From Pleurodeles waltl (taxonomy: Eukaryota; Chordata; Amphibia; Caudata; Salamandridae), in contig NC_090450.1 in assembly GCF_031143425.1 (NCBI RefSeq), positions 216,763,442 to 216,827,441 of the forward strand: a stretch of 64,000 nt of DNA. The letters are read 5' to 3'. Below are positions 21,687 through 35,800 of the stretch, piece by piece. The notes under the pieces were generated by a model that was given only the letters and a program-made list of their open reading frames with translations, did not search any database and was not told the origin of the DNA. The translations under genes were made by a program, and so were the position numbers. Each line of letters begins with the position of its first letter. The first letter of the stretch is position 1.

Positions 21687-22735
21687 CCCCTTCGCTGCCA
21701 GGCCTTTTCCCCCTCCTGTGCCAGGCCTTTTTTTGCCTATTTGGGTCAGTTTGCGCTTAGGCCCTCATAACTTTTTGTCCACATAAGCTAACCAAGCCAA
21801 AGTTGCGTCCTTTTTTTCCAACATCCTAGGGATTCTAGAGGTACCCAGACTTTGTGGGTTCCCTTGAAGGAGGCCAAGAAATTGGCCAAAATACAGTGAA
21901 AATTTCGGTTTTTTCAAAAAAATTGGAAAAAGTGGCTGCAGAAAAAGGCTTGTGGTTTTTCCCCTGAAAATGGCATCAACAAAGGGTTTGTGGTGCTACA
22001 CTCAGCAGCTTCCCAGCTTTCAGGAACAGTCAGACTTGAATCAGAAAACCCAATTTTTCAACACAATTTTGGCATTTTACTGGGACATACCCCATTTTTG
22101 CAGTTTTTTGTGCTTTCAGCCTCCTTCCAGTCAGTGACAGAAATGGGCATGAAACCAATGCTGGATCCCAGAATCCTAAACATTTCTGAAAAGTAGACAA
22201 AATTCTGAATTCAGCAAGGGGTCATTTGTGTAGATCCTACAAGGGTTTCCTACAGAAAATAACAACTGAAAAAGAAAAATATTGAAATTGAGGTGAAAAA
22301 AACATAAATGTTTCTCTACGTTTTACTCTGTAACTTTTCCCTGCAATGTCAGATTATCGAAAGCAATATACCGTTACGTCTGCTGGACTCCTCGGGGATA
22401 TATAGGGCTTGTAGGTTCATCAAGAACCCAAGGAACCCAGAGCCAATAAATGAGCTGCACCCTGACGTGCGTTTTCATTCTATACCGGGTATAAAGCAAT
22501 TCATTTGCTGAAATATAAAGAGTAAAAAATTGCTATCAAGAAAGCCTTTGTATTTCCAAAAAGGGCACAAGATAAGGTGTTGAGGAGCAGTGGTTATTTG
22601 CACATATCTGAATTCCGGGGTGACCAAACTAGCATGTGAATTACAGAACATTTCTCAAATAGAAGTCTTTTTTACACACTCTCCTATATTTGGAAGGAAA
22701 AAATGTAGAGAAAGACAAGGGGCAATAACACTTGT
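21687..22735. other. Left unique arm of the TTAA composite
   Basis: About 1,050 bases with no tandem structure and no convincing gene. The terminal 'cgctgccaggcc' word recurs 23 bases on as 'tgtgccaggcc'. The last part runs into the first, diverged satellite unit at about 22,736 ('gttcccccaagtctcccg'). Confidence 0.6.
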
Positions 22736-25700
22736 TTTGCTAATCTATGTTCCCCCAAGTCTCCCGATAAAAAAGATACCTCACTTGTGTGGGTAGGCCT
22801 AGCGCCCGCGACAGGAAACGCCCCAAAGCGCAACATTGACACATCCAAATTTTTGAAGGAAAACAGAGGTGTTTTTTGCAAAGTGCCTACCTGTAGATTT
22901 TGGCCTGTACCTCAGCCGCCACCTAGGGAAACCTACTAAACCTGTGCATTTCTGAAAACTAGAGACCTAGGGGAATCCAAGGAGGGGTGACTTGCCGGGC
23001 TCGGACCAGGTTCTGTTACCCAGAATCCTTTGCAAACCTCAAAATTTGGCTAAAAAAACCCATGTTCCTCACATTTCTGTGGCAGAAAGTTCTGGAATCT
23101 GAGAGGAGCTACAAATTTCCTTCCACCCAGCGTTCCCCCAAGTCTCCCGATAAAAATGATACCTCACTTGCGTGGGTAGGCCTAGCTCCGGCGAAAGGAA
23201 ACACCCCAAAGCGCAACGTGGACACATCCTAAATTTTGGAAAAAAACAGAGGTGTTTTTTGCGAAGTGCCTACCTGTAGATTTTGGCCTCTAGCTCAGCC
23301 GGCACCTAGGGAAACCTAACAAACCTGTGCATTTCTGCAAACTAGAGACCTAGGGGAATCCAAGGAGGGGTGACTTGCGGGGCTCGGACCAGGTTCTGTT
23401 ACCCAGAATCCTTTGCAAACCTCAAAATTTGGCTAAAAAAACACATGTTCCACACATTTCTGTGGCAGAAAGTTCTGGAATCTGAGAGGAGCTACAAATT
23501 TCCTTCCACCCAGCGTTCCCCCAAGTCTCCCGATAAAAATGATACCTCACTTGCGTGGGTAGGCCTAGCGCCGGCGACAGGAAACACCCCAAAGCGCAAC
23601 GTGGACACAGCCTAAATTTGGGAAAAAAACAGAGGTGTTTTTTGCGAAGTGCCTACCTGTAGATTTTGGCCTCTAGCTCAGCCGGCACCTAGGGAAACCT
23701 ACCAAACCTGTGCATTTCTGTAAACTAGAGACCTAGGGGAATCCAAGGAGGGGTGACTTGCGGGGCTCGGACCAGGTTCTGTTACCCAGAATCCTTTGCA
23801 AACCTCAAAATTTGGCTAAAAAAAACCATGTTCCTCACATTTCTGTGGCAGAAAGTTCTGGAATCTGAGAGGAGCTACAAATTTCCTTCCACCCAGCGTT
23901 CCCCCAAGTCTCCTGATAAAAATGATACCTCACTTGCGTGGGTAGGCCTAGCGCCGGCGACAGGAAACACCCCAAAGCGCAACGTGGTCACATCCTAAAT
24001 TTTGGAAAAAAACAGAGGTGTTTTTTGCGAAGTGCCTACCTGTAGATTTTGGCCTCTAGCTCAGCCGGCACCTAGGGAAACCTACCGAACCTGTGCATTT
24101 CTGAAAACTAGAGACCTAGGGGAATCCAAGGAGGGGTGACTTGCGGGGCTCGGACCAGGTTCTGTTACCCAGAATCCTTTGCAAACCTCAAAATTTGGCT
24201 AAAAAAACACATGTTCCTCACATTTCTGTGGCAGAAAGTTCTGGAATCTGAGAGGACCTACAAATTTCATTCCACCCAGTGTTCCCCCAAGTCTCCCGAT
24301 AAAAATGATACCTCACTTGCGTGGGTAGGTCTAGCGCCGGCGACAGGAAACACCCCAAAGCGCAACGTGGACACATCCAAAATTTTGGGAGAAAACAGAG
24401 GTGTTTTTTGCGAAGTGCCTACCTGTAGATTTTGGCCTCTAGCTCAGCCGGCACCTAGGGAAACCTACCAAACCTTTGCATTTCTGAAAACTAGAGACCT
24501 AGGGGAATCCAAGGAGGGGTGACTTGCGGGGCTCGGACCAGGTTCTGTTACCCAGAATCCTTTGCAAACCTCAAAATTTGGCTAAAAAAACACATGTTCC
24601 TCACATTTCTGTGGCAGAAAGTTCTGGAATCTGAGAGGAGCTACAAATTTCCTTCCACCCAGCGTTCCCCCAAGTCTCCCGATAAAAATGATACCTCACT
24701 TGCGTGGGTAGGCCTAGCGCCGGCGACAGGAAACACCCCAAAGCGCAACGTGGACACATCCTAAATTTTGGAAAAAAACAGAGGTGTTTTTTGCGAAGTG
24801 CCTACCTGTAGATTTTGGCCTCTAGCTCAGCCGGCACCTAGGGAAACCTACCAAACCTGTGCATTTCTGCAAACTAGAGACCTAGGGGAATCCAAGGAGG
24901 GGTGACTTGCGGGGCTCGGACCAGGTTCTGTTACCCAGAATCCTTTGCAAACCTCAAAATGTGGCTAAAAAAACACATGTTCCTCACATTTCTGTGGCAG
25001 AAAGTTCTGGAATCTGAGAGGACCTACAAATTTCCTTCCACCCAGCGTTCCCCCAAGTCTCCCGATACAAATGATACCTCACTTGCGTGGGTAGGTCTAG
25101 CGCCGGCGACAGGAAACACCCCAAAGCGCAACGTGGACACATCCAAAATTTTGGGAGAAAACAGAGGTGTTTTTTGCGAAGTGCCTACCTGTAGATTTTG
25201 GCCTCTAGCTCAGCCGGCACCTAGGGAAACCTACCAAACCTGTGCATTTCTGAAAACTAGAGACCTAGGGGAATCCAAGGAGGGGTGACTTGCGGGGCTC
25301 GGACCAGGTTCTGTTACCCAGAATCCTTTGCAAACCTCAAAATTTGGCTAAAAAAACACATGTTCCTCACATTTCTGTGGCAGAAAGTTCTGGAATCTGA
25401 GAGGAGCTACAAATTTCCTTCCACCCAGCGTTCCCCCGAGTCTCCCGATAAAAATGATACCTCACTTGCGTGGGTAGGCCTAGCGCCGGCGACAGGAAAC
25501 ACCCCAAAGCGCAACGTGGACACATCCTAAATTTTGGAAAAAAACAGAGGTGTTTTTTGCGAAGTGCCTACCTGTAGATTTTGGCCTCTAGCTCAGCCGG
25601 CACCTAGGGAAACCTACCAAACCTGTGCATTTCTGAAAACTAGAGACCTAGGGGAATCCAAGGAGGGGTGACTTGCGGGGCTCGGACCAGGTTCTGTTAC

Positions 25701-28700
25701 CCAGAATCCTTTGCAAACCTCAAAATTTGGCTAAAAAAACACATGTTCCTCACATTTTTGTGGCAGAAAGTTCTGGAATCTGAGAGGAGCTACAAATTTC
25801 CTTCCACCCAGCGTTCCCCCAAGTCTCCCGATAAAAATGATACCTCACTTGCGTGGGTAGGCCTAGCGCCGGCGACAGGAAACACCCCAAAGCACAACGT
25901 GGACACAGCCTAAATTTGGGAAAAAAACAGAGGTGTTTTTTACGAAGTGCCTACCTGTAGATTTTGGCCTCTAGCTCAGCCGGCACCTAGGGAAACCTAC
26001 CAAACCTGGGCATTTCTGAAAACTAGAGACCTAGGGGAATCCAAGGAGGGGTGACTTGCGGGGCTCGGACCAGGTTCTGTTACCCAGAATCCTTTGCAAA
26101 CCTCAAAATTTGGCTAAAAAAACACATGTTCCTCACATTTCTGTGGCAGAAAGTTCTGGAATCTGAGAGGAGCTACAAATTTCCTTCCACCCAGCGTTCC
26201 CCCAAGTCTCCTGATAAAAATGATACCTCACTTGCGTGGGTAGGCCTAGCGCCGGCGACAGGAAACACCCCAAAGCGCAACGTGGTCACATCCTAAATTT
26301 TGGAAAAAAACAGAGGTGTTTTTTGCGAAGTGCCTACCTGTAGATTTTGGCCTCTAGCTCAGCCGGCACCTAGGGAAACCTACCAAACCTGTGCATTTCT
26401 GTAAACTAGAGACCTAGGGGAATCCAAGGAGGGGTGACTTGCGGGGCTCGGACCAGGTTCTGTTACCCAGAATCCTTTGCAAACCTCAAAATTTGGCTAA
26501 AAAAACCCATGTTCCTCACATTTCTGTGGCAGAAAGTTCTGGAATCTGAGAGGAGCTACAAATTTCCTTCCACCCAGCGTTCCCCCAAGTCTCCTGATAA
26601 AAATGATACCTCACTTGCGTGGGTAGGCCTAGCGCCGGCGACAGGAAACACCCCAAAGCGCAACGTGGTCACATCCTAAATTTTGGAAAAAAACAGAGGT
26701 GTTTTTTGCGAAGTGCCTACCTGTAGATTTTGGCCTCTAGCTCAGCCGGCACCTAGGGAAACCTACCGAACCTGTGCATTTCTGAAAACTAGAGACCTAG
26801 GGGAATCCAAGGAGGGGTGACTTGCGGGGCTCGGACCAGGTTCTGTTACCCAGAATCCTTTGCAAACCTCAAAATTTGGCTAAAAAAACACATGTTCCTC
26901 ACATTTCTGTGGCAGAAAGTTCTGGAATCTGAGAGGACCTACAAATTTCCTTCCACCCAGTGTTCCCCCAAGTCTCCCGATAAAAATGATCCCTCACTTG
27001 CGTGGGTAGGTCTAGCGCCGGCGACAGGAAACACCCCAAAGCGCAACGTGGACACATCCAAAATTTTGGGAGAAAACAGAGGTGTTTTTTGCGAAGTGCC
27101 TACCTGTAGATTTTGGCCCTAGCTCAGCCGGCACCTAGGGAAACCTACCAAACCTGTGCATTTCTGAAAACTAGAGACCTAGGGGAATCCAAGGAGGAGT
27201 GACTTGCGGGGCTCGGACCAGGTTCTGTTACCCAGAATCCTTTGCAAACCTCAAAATTTGGCTAAAAAAACACATGTTCCTCACATTTCTGTGGCAGAAA
27301 GTTCTGGAATCTGAGAGGAGCTACAAATTTCCTTCCACCCAGCGTTCCCCCAAGTCTCCCGATAAAAATGATACCTCACTTGCGTGGGTAGGCCTAGCGC
27401 CGGCGACAGGAAACACCCCAAAGCGCAACGTGGACACATCCTAAATTTTGAAAAAAAACAGAGGTGTTTTTTGCGAAGTGCCTACCTGTAGATTTTGGCC
27501 TCTAGCTCAGCCGGCACCTAGGGAAACCTACCAAACCTGTGCATTTCTGAAAACTAGAGACCTAGGGGAATCCAAGGAGGGGTGACTTGCGGGGCTCGGA
27601 CCAGGTTCTGTTACCCAGAATCCTTTGCAAACCTCAAAATTTGGCTAAAAAAACACATGTTCCTCACATTTCTGTGGCAGAAAGTTCTGGAATCTGAGAG
27701 GACCTACAAATTTCCTTCCACCCAGCGTTCCCCCAAGCCTCCCGATACAAATGATACCTCACTTGCGTGGGTAGGTCTAGCGCCGGCGACAGGAAACACC
27801 CCAAAGCGCAACGTGGACACATCCAAAATTTTGGGAGAAAACAGAGGTGTTTTTTGCGAAGTGCCTACCTGTAGATTTTGGCCTCTAGCTCAGCCGGCAC
27901 CTAGGGAAACCTACCAAACCTGTGCATTTCTGAAAACTAGAGACCTAGGGGAATCCAAGGAGGGGTGACTTGCGGGGCTCGGACCAGGTTCTGTTACCCA
28001 GAATCCTTTGCAAACCTCAAAATTTGGCTAAAAAAACACATGTTCCTCACATTTCTGTGGCAGAAAGTTCTGGAATCTGAGAGGAGCTACAAATTTCCTT
28101 CCACCCAGCGTTCCCCCAAGTCTCCCGATAAAAATGATACCTCACTTGCGTGGGTAGGCCTAGCGCCGGCGACAGGAAACACCCCAAAGCGCAACGTGGA
28201 CACATCCTAAATTTTGGAAAAAAACAGAGGTGTTTTTTGCGAAGTGCCTACCTGTAGATTTTGGCCTCTAGCTCAGCCGGCACCTAGGGAAACCTACCAA
28301 ACCTGTGCATTTCTGAAAACTAGAGACCTAGGGGAATCCAAGGAGGGGTGACTTGCGGGGCTCGGACCAGGTTCTGTTACCCAGAATCCTTTGCAAACCT
28401 CAAAAGTTGGCTAAAAAAACACATGTTCCTCACATTTCTGTGGCAGAAAGTTCTGGAATCTGAGAGGAGCTACAAATTTCCTTCCACCCAGCGTTCCCCC
28501 AAGTCTCCCGATAAAAATGATACCTCACTTGCGTGGGTAGGCCTAGCGCCGGCGACAGGAAACACCCCAAAGCACAACGTGGACACAGCCTAAATTTGGG
28601 AAAAAAACAGAGGTGTTTTTTGCGAAGTGCCTACCTGTAGATTTTGGCCTCTAGCTCAGCCGGCACCTAGGGAAACCTACCAAACCTGTGCATTTTTGAA

Positions 28701-31700
28701 AACTAGAGACCTAGGGGAATCCAAGGAGGGGTGACTTGCGGGGCTCGGACCAGGTTCTGTTACCCAGAATCCTTTGCAAACCTCAAAATTTGGCTAAAAA
28801 AACACATGTTCCTCACATTTCTGTGGCAGAAAGTTCTGGAATCTGAGAGGAGCTACAAATTTCCTTCCACCCAGCGTTCCCCCAAGTCTCCTGATAAAAA
28901 TGATACCTCACTTGCGTGGGTAGGCCTAGCGCCGGCGACAGGAAACACCCCAAAGCGCAACGTGGTCACATCCTAAATTTTGGAAAAAAACAGAGGTGTT
29001 TTTTGCGAAGTGCCTACCTGTAGATTTTGGCCTCTAGCTCAGCCGGCACCTAGGGAAACCTACCAAACCTGTGCATTTCTGTAAACTAGAGACCTAGGGG
29101 AATCCAAGGAGGGGTGACTTGCGGGGCTCGGACCAGGTTCTGTTACCCAGAATCCTTTGCAAACCTCAAAATTTGGCTAAAAAAACCCATGTTCCTCACA
29201 TTTCTGTGGCAGAAAGTTCTGGAATCTGAGAGGAGCTACAAACTTCCTTCCACCCAGCGTTCCCCCAAGTCTCCTGATAAAAATGATACCTCACTTGCGT
29301 GGGTAGGCCTAGCGCCGGCGACAGGAAACACCCCAAAGCGCAACGTGGTCACATCCTAAATTTTGGAAAAAAACAGAGGTGTTTTTTGCGAAGTGCCTAC
29401 CTGTAGATTTTGGCCTCTAGCTCAGCCGGCACCTAGGGAAACCTACCGAACCTGTGCATTTCTGAAAACTAGAGACCTAGGGGAATCCAAGGAGGGGTGA
29501 CTTGCGGGGCTCGGACCAGGTTCTGTTACCCAGAATCCTTTGCAAACCTCAAAATTTGGCTAAAAAAACACATGTTCCTCACATTTCTGTGGCAGAAAGT
29601 TCTGGAATCTGAGAGGAGCTACAAATTTCCTTCCACCCAGCGTTCCCCCAAGTCTCCCGATAAAAATGATACCTCACTTGCGTGGGTAGGCCTAGCGCCG
29701 GCGACAGGAAACACCCCAAAGCGCAACGTGGACACATCCTAAATTTTGGAAAAAAACAGAGGTGTTTTTTGCGAAGTGCCTACCTGTAGATTTTGGCCTC
29801 TAGCTCAGCCGGCACCTAGGGAAACCTACCAAACCTGTGCATTTCTGAAAACTAGAGACCTAGGGGAATCCAAGGAGGGAAGACTTGCGGGGCTCGGACC
29901 AGGTTCTGTTACCCAGAATCCTTTGCAAACCTCAATATTTGGCTAAAAAAACACATGTTCCTCACATTTCTGTGGCAGAAAGTTCTGGAATCTGAGAGGA
30001 CCTACAAATTTCCTTCCACCCAGCGTTCCCCCAAGTCTCCCGATACAAATGATACCTCACTTGCGTGGGTAGGTCTAGCGCCGGCGACAGGAAACACCCC
30101 AAAGCGCAACGTGGACACATCCAAAATTTTGGGAGAAAACAGAGGTGTTTTTTGCGAAGTGCCTACCTGTAGATTTTGGCCTCTAGCTCAGCCGGCACCT
30201 AGGGAAACCTACCAAACCTGTGCATTTCTGAAAACTAGAGACCTAGGGGAATCCAAGGAGGGGTGACTTGCGGGGCTCGGACCAGGTTCTGTTACCCAGA
30301 ATCCTTTGCAAACCTCAAAATTTGGCTAAAAAAACACATGTTCCTCACATTTCTGTGGCAGAAAGTTCTGGAATCTGAGAGGAGCTACAAATTTCCTTCC
30401 ACCCAGCGTTCCCCCAAGTCTCCCGATAAAAATGATACCTCACTTGCGTGGGTAGGCCTAGCGCCGGCGACAGGAAACACCCCAAAGCGCAACGTGGACA
30501 CATCCAAAATTTTGGGAGAAAACAGAGGTGTTTTTTGCGAAGTGCCTACCTGTAGATTTTGGCCCTAGCTCAGCCGGCACCTAGGGAAACCTACCAAACC
30601 TGTGCATTTCTGAAAACTAGAGACCTAGGGGAATCCAAGGAGGGGTGACTTGCGGGGCTCGGACCAGGTTCTGTTACCCAGAATCCTTTGCAAACCTCAA
30701 AATTTGGCTAAAAAAACACATGTTCCTCACATTTCTGTGGCAGAAAGTTCTGGAATCTGAGAGGAGCTACAAATTTCCTTCCACCCAGCGTTCCCCCAAG
30801 TCTCCCGATAAAAATGATACCTCACTTTCGTGGGTAGGCCTAGCGCCGGCGACAGGAAACACCCCAAAGCGCAACGTGGACACATCCTAAATTTTGGAAA
30901 AAAACAGAGGTGTTTTTTGCGAAGTGCCTACCTGTAGATTTTGGCCTCTAGCTCAGCCGGCACCTAGGGAAACCTACCAAACCTGTGCATTTCTGAAAAC
31001 TAGAGACCTAGGGGAATCCAAGGAGGGGTGACTTGCGGGGCTCGGACCAGGTTCTGTTACCCAGAATCCTTTGCAAACCTCAATATTTGGCTAAAAAAAC
31101 ACATGTTCCTCACATTTCTGTGGCAGAAAGTTCTGGAATCTGAGAGGAGCTACAAATTTCCTTCCACCCAGCGTTCCCCCAAGTCTCCCGATAAAAATGA
31201 TACCTCACTTGCGTGGGTAGGCCTAGCGCCGGCGACAGGAAACACCCCAAAGCGCAACGTGGACACATCCCAAATTTTGGAAAAAAACAGAGGTGTTTTT
31301 CGCGAAGTGCCTACCTGTAGATTTTGGCCTCTAGCTCAGCCGGCACCTAGGGAAACCTACTAAACCTGTGCATTTCTGAAAACTAGAGACCTAGGGGAAT
31401 CCAAGGAGGGGTGACTTGCGGGGCTCGGACCAGGTTCTGTTACCCAGAATCCTTTGCAAACCTCAAAATTTGGCTAAAAAAACACATGTTCCTCACATTT
31501 CTGTGGCAGAAAGTTCTGGAATCTGAGAGGAGCTACAAATTTCCTTCCACCCAGAGTTCCCCCAAGTCTCCCGATAAAAATGATACCTCACTTGCGTGGG
31601 TAGGCCTAGCGCCGGCGACAGGAAACACCCCAAAGCGCAACGTGGACACATCCTAAATTTTGGAAAAAAACAGAGGTGTTTTTTGCGAAGTGCCTACCTG

Positions 31701-32868
31701 TAGATTTTGGCCTCTAGCTCAGCCGGCACCTAGGGAAACCTACCGAACCTGTGCATTTCTGAAAACTAGAGACCTAGGGGAATCCAAGGAGGGGTGACTT
31801 GCGGGGCTCGGACCAGGTTCTGTTACCCAGAATCCTTTGCAAACCTCAAAATTTGGCTAAAAAAACACATGTTCCTCACATTTCTGTGGCAGAAAGTTCT
31901 GGAATCTGAGAGGACCTACAAATTTCCTTCCATCCAGCGTTCCCCCAAGTCTCCCGATAAAAATTATACCTCACTTGCGTGGGTAGGTCTAGCGCCGGCG
32001 ACAGGAAACACCCCAAAGCGCAACGTGGACACATCCAAAATTTTGGGAGAAAACAGAGGTGTTTTTTGCGAAGTGCCTACCTGTAGATTTTGGCCTCTAG
32101 CTCAGCCGGCACCTAGGGAAACCTACAAAACCTGTGCATTTCTGAAAACTAGAGACCTAGGGGAATCCAAGGAGGGGTGACTTGCGGGGCTCGGACCAGG
32201 TTCTGTTACCCAGAATCCTTTGCAAACCTCAAAATTTGGCTAAAAAAACACGTTACTCACATTTCTGTGGCAGAAAGTTCTGGAATCTGAGAGGAGCCAC
32301 AAATTTCCTTCCACCCAGCATTTCCCCAAGTCTCCCAATAAAAATGATACCTCACTTGTGTGGGTAGGACTAGCGCCCACGAAAGGAAAGGGCCCAAAAC
32401 ACAACGTGGACACATCACATTTTTTTATAAAAAGCAGTGCCTACCTGTGGATTTTGGCCTGTAGCTCAGACGGCACCTGAGGAAACCTAGCAAACCAGTG
32501 CATTTTTGAAAACTAGAAACCCAGGGGAATCCAAGATGGGGTGACTTGCGGGGCTCTGACCAGGTTATGTTACCCAGAATCCTTTGCAAACATCAAAATT
32601 TGGCCCAAAAAACACTTTTTCCTCTCATTTCGGTGACAGAAAGTTCTGGAATCTGAGATCAGCCACAAATTTCCTTCCAGCCAGCGTTCCCCTAAGTCTC
32701 TCGATAAAAATGGTATCTCACTTCTGTGGGTAGGCCTAGCGCCCACAAAAGGAAGTGGCCCAAAACACAACGTGGACACAACATATTTTTTCACTGAAAA
32801 CAGAGGTGTTTTTTGCAAGGTGCCTACCTGTGGTGTTTGGCCTGTAGCTCAGCCGGCCCCAGGTGGGG
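22736..32868 (+). repeat. 383-bp tandem satellite, about 25-26 units, with 7-unit higher-order pattern
   Basis: The landmark 'ggggtgacttgcggggctcg' recurs at 22,987-, 23,370-, 23,753- and onward to 32,180, nearly always at 383-base steps (382 after a 1-base deletion near 27,117 and near 30,564). Units differ by a few marker substitutions. The marker order repeats every seven units: the unit at 24,136 corresponds to 26,817 and that at 24,902 to 27,582, with 2,681-base steps. The first and last one to two units (22,736-22,985 and 32,240-32,868) are clearly more diverged. The 81- to 128-codon frames in each unit are not genes: 383 is not a multiple of three and the frame usually ends at the same stop. 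Confidence 0.95.
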
Positions 32869-35800
32869 GGCAGAAATGCCCTAAAATAAATTTGCCCCCC
32901 CAACCCCCACCCTCCCCCGCCGGGAGCGACCCTTGCCTACGGGGTCGCTCCCCCTGCGTGACATTGCCGCCAAAAAACAAATCCCCGGTGCCTATCGGTT
33001 TCTGCCCCCTTGGGGGCAGATTGACCTAAAATCGGCCAATCTGCCACCAAGGGGGGCGGAAATGGCCTAAATACAATTTGCCCCCCAGGGGAGCGACCCT
33101 TGCCTGATGGGTCGCTCCCCATCTCTAAAAAAAGAAAAAAAAAAAAAAGAAAAAAAAAAAGAAATTTCCCCTGGCGCCTAGAGGTTTCTGCCCCCCCCTG
33201 GGGGCAGATCGGCCTAACAATAGGCCGATCTGCCCCCAGGGGGGGCAGAAATGGCCTAAAATAAATTTGCCCCCCAACCCCCACCCCTCCCCCCGGGAGC
33301 GACCCTTGCCTACGGGGTCGCTCCCCCTGCGTGACATTGGCGCCAAAAAACAAATCCCCGGTGCCCAGTGGTTTCTGCCCCCTTGGGGGCAGATTGACCT
33401 AAAATTGGCCAATCTGCCCCCAGGGGGGCAGAAATGGTCTAAATACAATTTGCCCCCCCAGGGGAGCGACCCTTGCCTGATGGGTCGCTCCCCATCTCTA
33501 AAAAAATAAACAACAAAAAAAAAAAAACACAAAAAAAAAATTGCCCTGGCGCCTAGAGGGTTCTGCCCCCCCCCCCCCCTTGGGGCAGTTCGGCCTAATA
33601 ATAGGCCGATCTGTCCCCCAGGGGGGCAGAAATGGCCTAAAATAAATTTGCCCCCCAACCCCCCCTCCCCCCGGGAGCGACCCTTGCCTACGGGGTCGCT
33701 CCCCCTGCGTGACATTGGCGCCAAAAAACAAATCCCCGGTGCCTATTGGTTTCGCCCCCTTGGGGGCAGATTGACTCAAAATTGGCCAATCTGCCCCCAA
33801 GGGGGGCGGAAATGGCCTAAATACAATTTGCCCCCCCAGGGGAGCGACCCTTGCCTGATGGGTCGCTCCCCAGCTCTAAAAAAAGAAACAAAAAAAAAAA
33901 AAAAAACACAAAAATAAAATTGCCCTGGCGCCTAGAGGGTTCTGCCCCCCCCTTGGGGCAGTTCGGCCTAATAATAGGCCGATCTGTCCCCCAGGGGGGC
34001 AGAAATGGCTTAAAATAAATTTGCCCCCCCAACCCCCACCCGCCCCCCCGGGAGCGACCCTTGCCTACGGGGTCGCTCCCCCTGCGTGACATTGGCGCCA
34101 AAAAACAAATCCCCGGTGCCTAGCGGTTTCTGCCCCCTTGGGGGCAGATTGACCTAAAATCAGCCAATCTGCCCCCAAGGGGGGCGGAAATGGCCTAAAT
34201 ACAATTTGCCCCCCAGGGGAGCGACCCTTGCCTGATGGGTCGCTCCCCATCTCTAAAAAAAGAAAAAAAAAAAAAAAAAAAACACAAAAAAAAAATTGCC
34301 TTGGCGCCTAGAGGGTTCTGCCCCCCCCTTGGGGCAGTTCGGCCTAATAATAGGCCGATCTGTCCCCCAGGGGGGCAGAAATGGCCTAAAATAAATTTGC
34401 CCCCCCAACCCCCCCCCGGGAGCGACCCTTGCCTACGGGGTCGCTCCCCCTGCGTGACATTGGCGCCAAAAAACAAATCCCCGGTGCCTAGTGGTTTCTG
34501 CCCCCTTGGGGGCAGATTGACCTAAAATCGGCCAATCTGCCCCCAGGGGGGCAGAAATGGTCTAAATACAATTTGCCCCCCCAGGGGAGCGACCCTTGCC
34601 TGATGGGTCGCTCCTCATCTCTAAAAAAAGAAACAAAAAAAAAAAATAAAAATTGCCCTGGCGCCTAGAGGGTTCTGCCCCCCCCCCTGGGGGCAGTTCG
34701 GCCTAATAATAGGCCGATCTGTCCCCCAGGGGGGCAGAAATGGCCTAAAATAAATTTGCCCCCCCAACCCCCAATAAACCCCCCCCCCCCCCCGGGAGCG
34801 ACCCTTACCTACGGGGTCGCTTCCCCTACGTGACACTGGCGCCAAAAAACAAATCCCCGGTGCCTAGTGGTTTCTGCCCCCTTGCGGGCAGATTGACCTA
34901 AAATCGGCCTAAATGGTCTAAATACAATTTGCCCCCCAGGGGAGCGACCCTTGCCTGATGGGTCGCTCCCCATCTCTAAAAAAAGAAACATCAAAAAAAA
35001 AAAACACAAAAAAAAATTGCCCTGGCGTCTATAGGGTTCTGCCCCCCCCTGGGGGCAGTTCGGCCTAATAATAGGCCGATCTGTCCCCTGGGGGGGCAGA
35101 AATGGCCTAAAATAAATTTGCCCCCCCATCCCCCACCCCCCCCCCGGAGCGACCCTTGTCTACGGGGTCGCTTCCCCTACGTGACACTGGCGCCAAAAAA
35201 CAAATCCCCGGTGCCTAGTGGTTTCTGCCCCCTTGGGGGCAGATTGACCTAAAATCGGCCAATCTGCCCCCAGGGGGGCAGAAATGGTCTAAATACAATT
35301 TTCCCCCCAGGGGAGCGACCCTTGCCTGATGGGTCGCTCCCCATCTCTAAAAAAAAGAAACAACAAAAAAAAAAAACACAAAAAAAAATTTTGCCCTGGC
35401 GCCTAGAGGTTTCTGCCCCCCCTGGGGGCAGATCGGAATAATAATAGGCCGATCTGCCCCCAAGGGGGGCAGAAATGGCCTAAAATAAATTGCCCTCCCC
35501 CCCAGGGAGCGACCCTTGCCTAAGGGGTCGCTCCCTTTGCGTGAAATTCACGCAAAGAAAAAACTCCCTGGTGTCTAGTGGTTTCTACCCCCCTTGGGGG
35601 CAGATTGGCCTCATCAAAATAGGCCAATCTGCCCCCAAGGGGGGCAGAAATGGCCAAAATATAATTTTCCCCCAAGGGGAGCGACCCTTGCCTAAGGGGT
35701 CGCTCCCCACCAAAAAAAAAAAAATGAAACATAAAAAAAAAATAAAAAAAAAAATGGTCCCTGGTGCCTAGAGGTTTCTGCCACCCCTGGGGGCAGATCG

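Noticed and set aside
22987..32367. Dozens of similar 81-128-codon open frames at 383-base spacing, looking like a tandem gene family
   Set aside because: The unit length is not a multiple of three and the frame is set by satellite sequence. Variants include frame-changing deletions, composition is not protein-like across units, and edge units do not preserve the frame.
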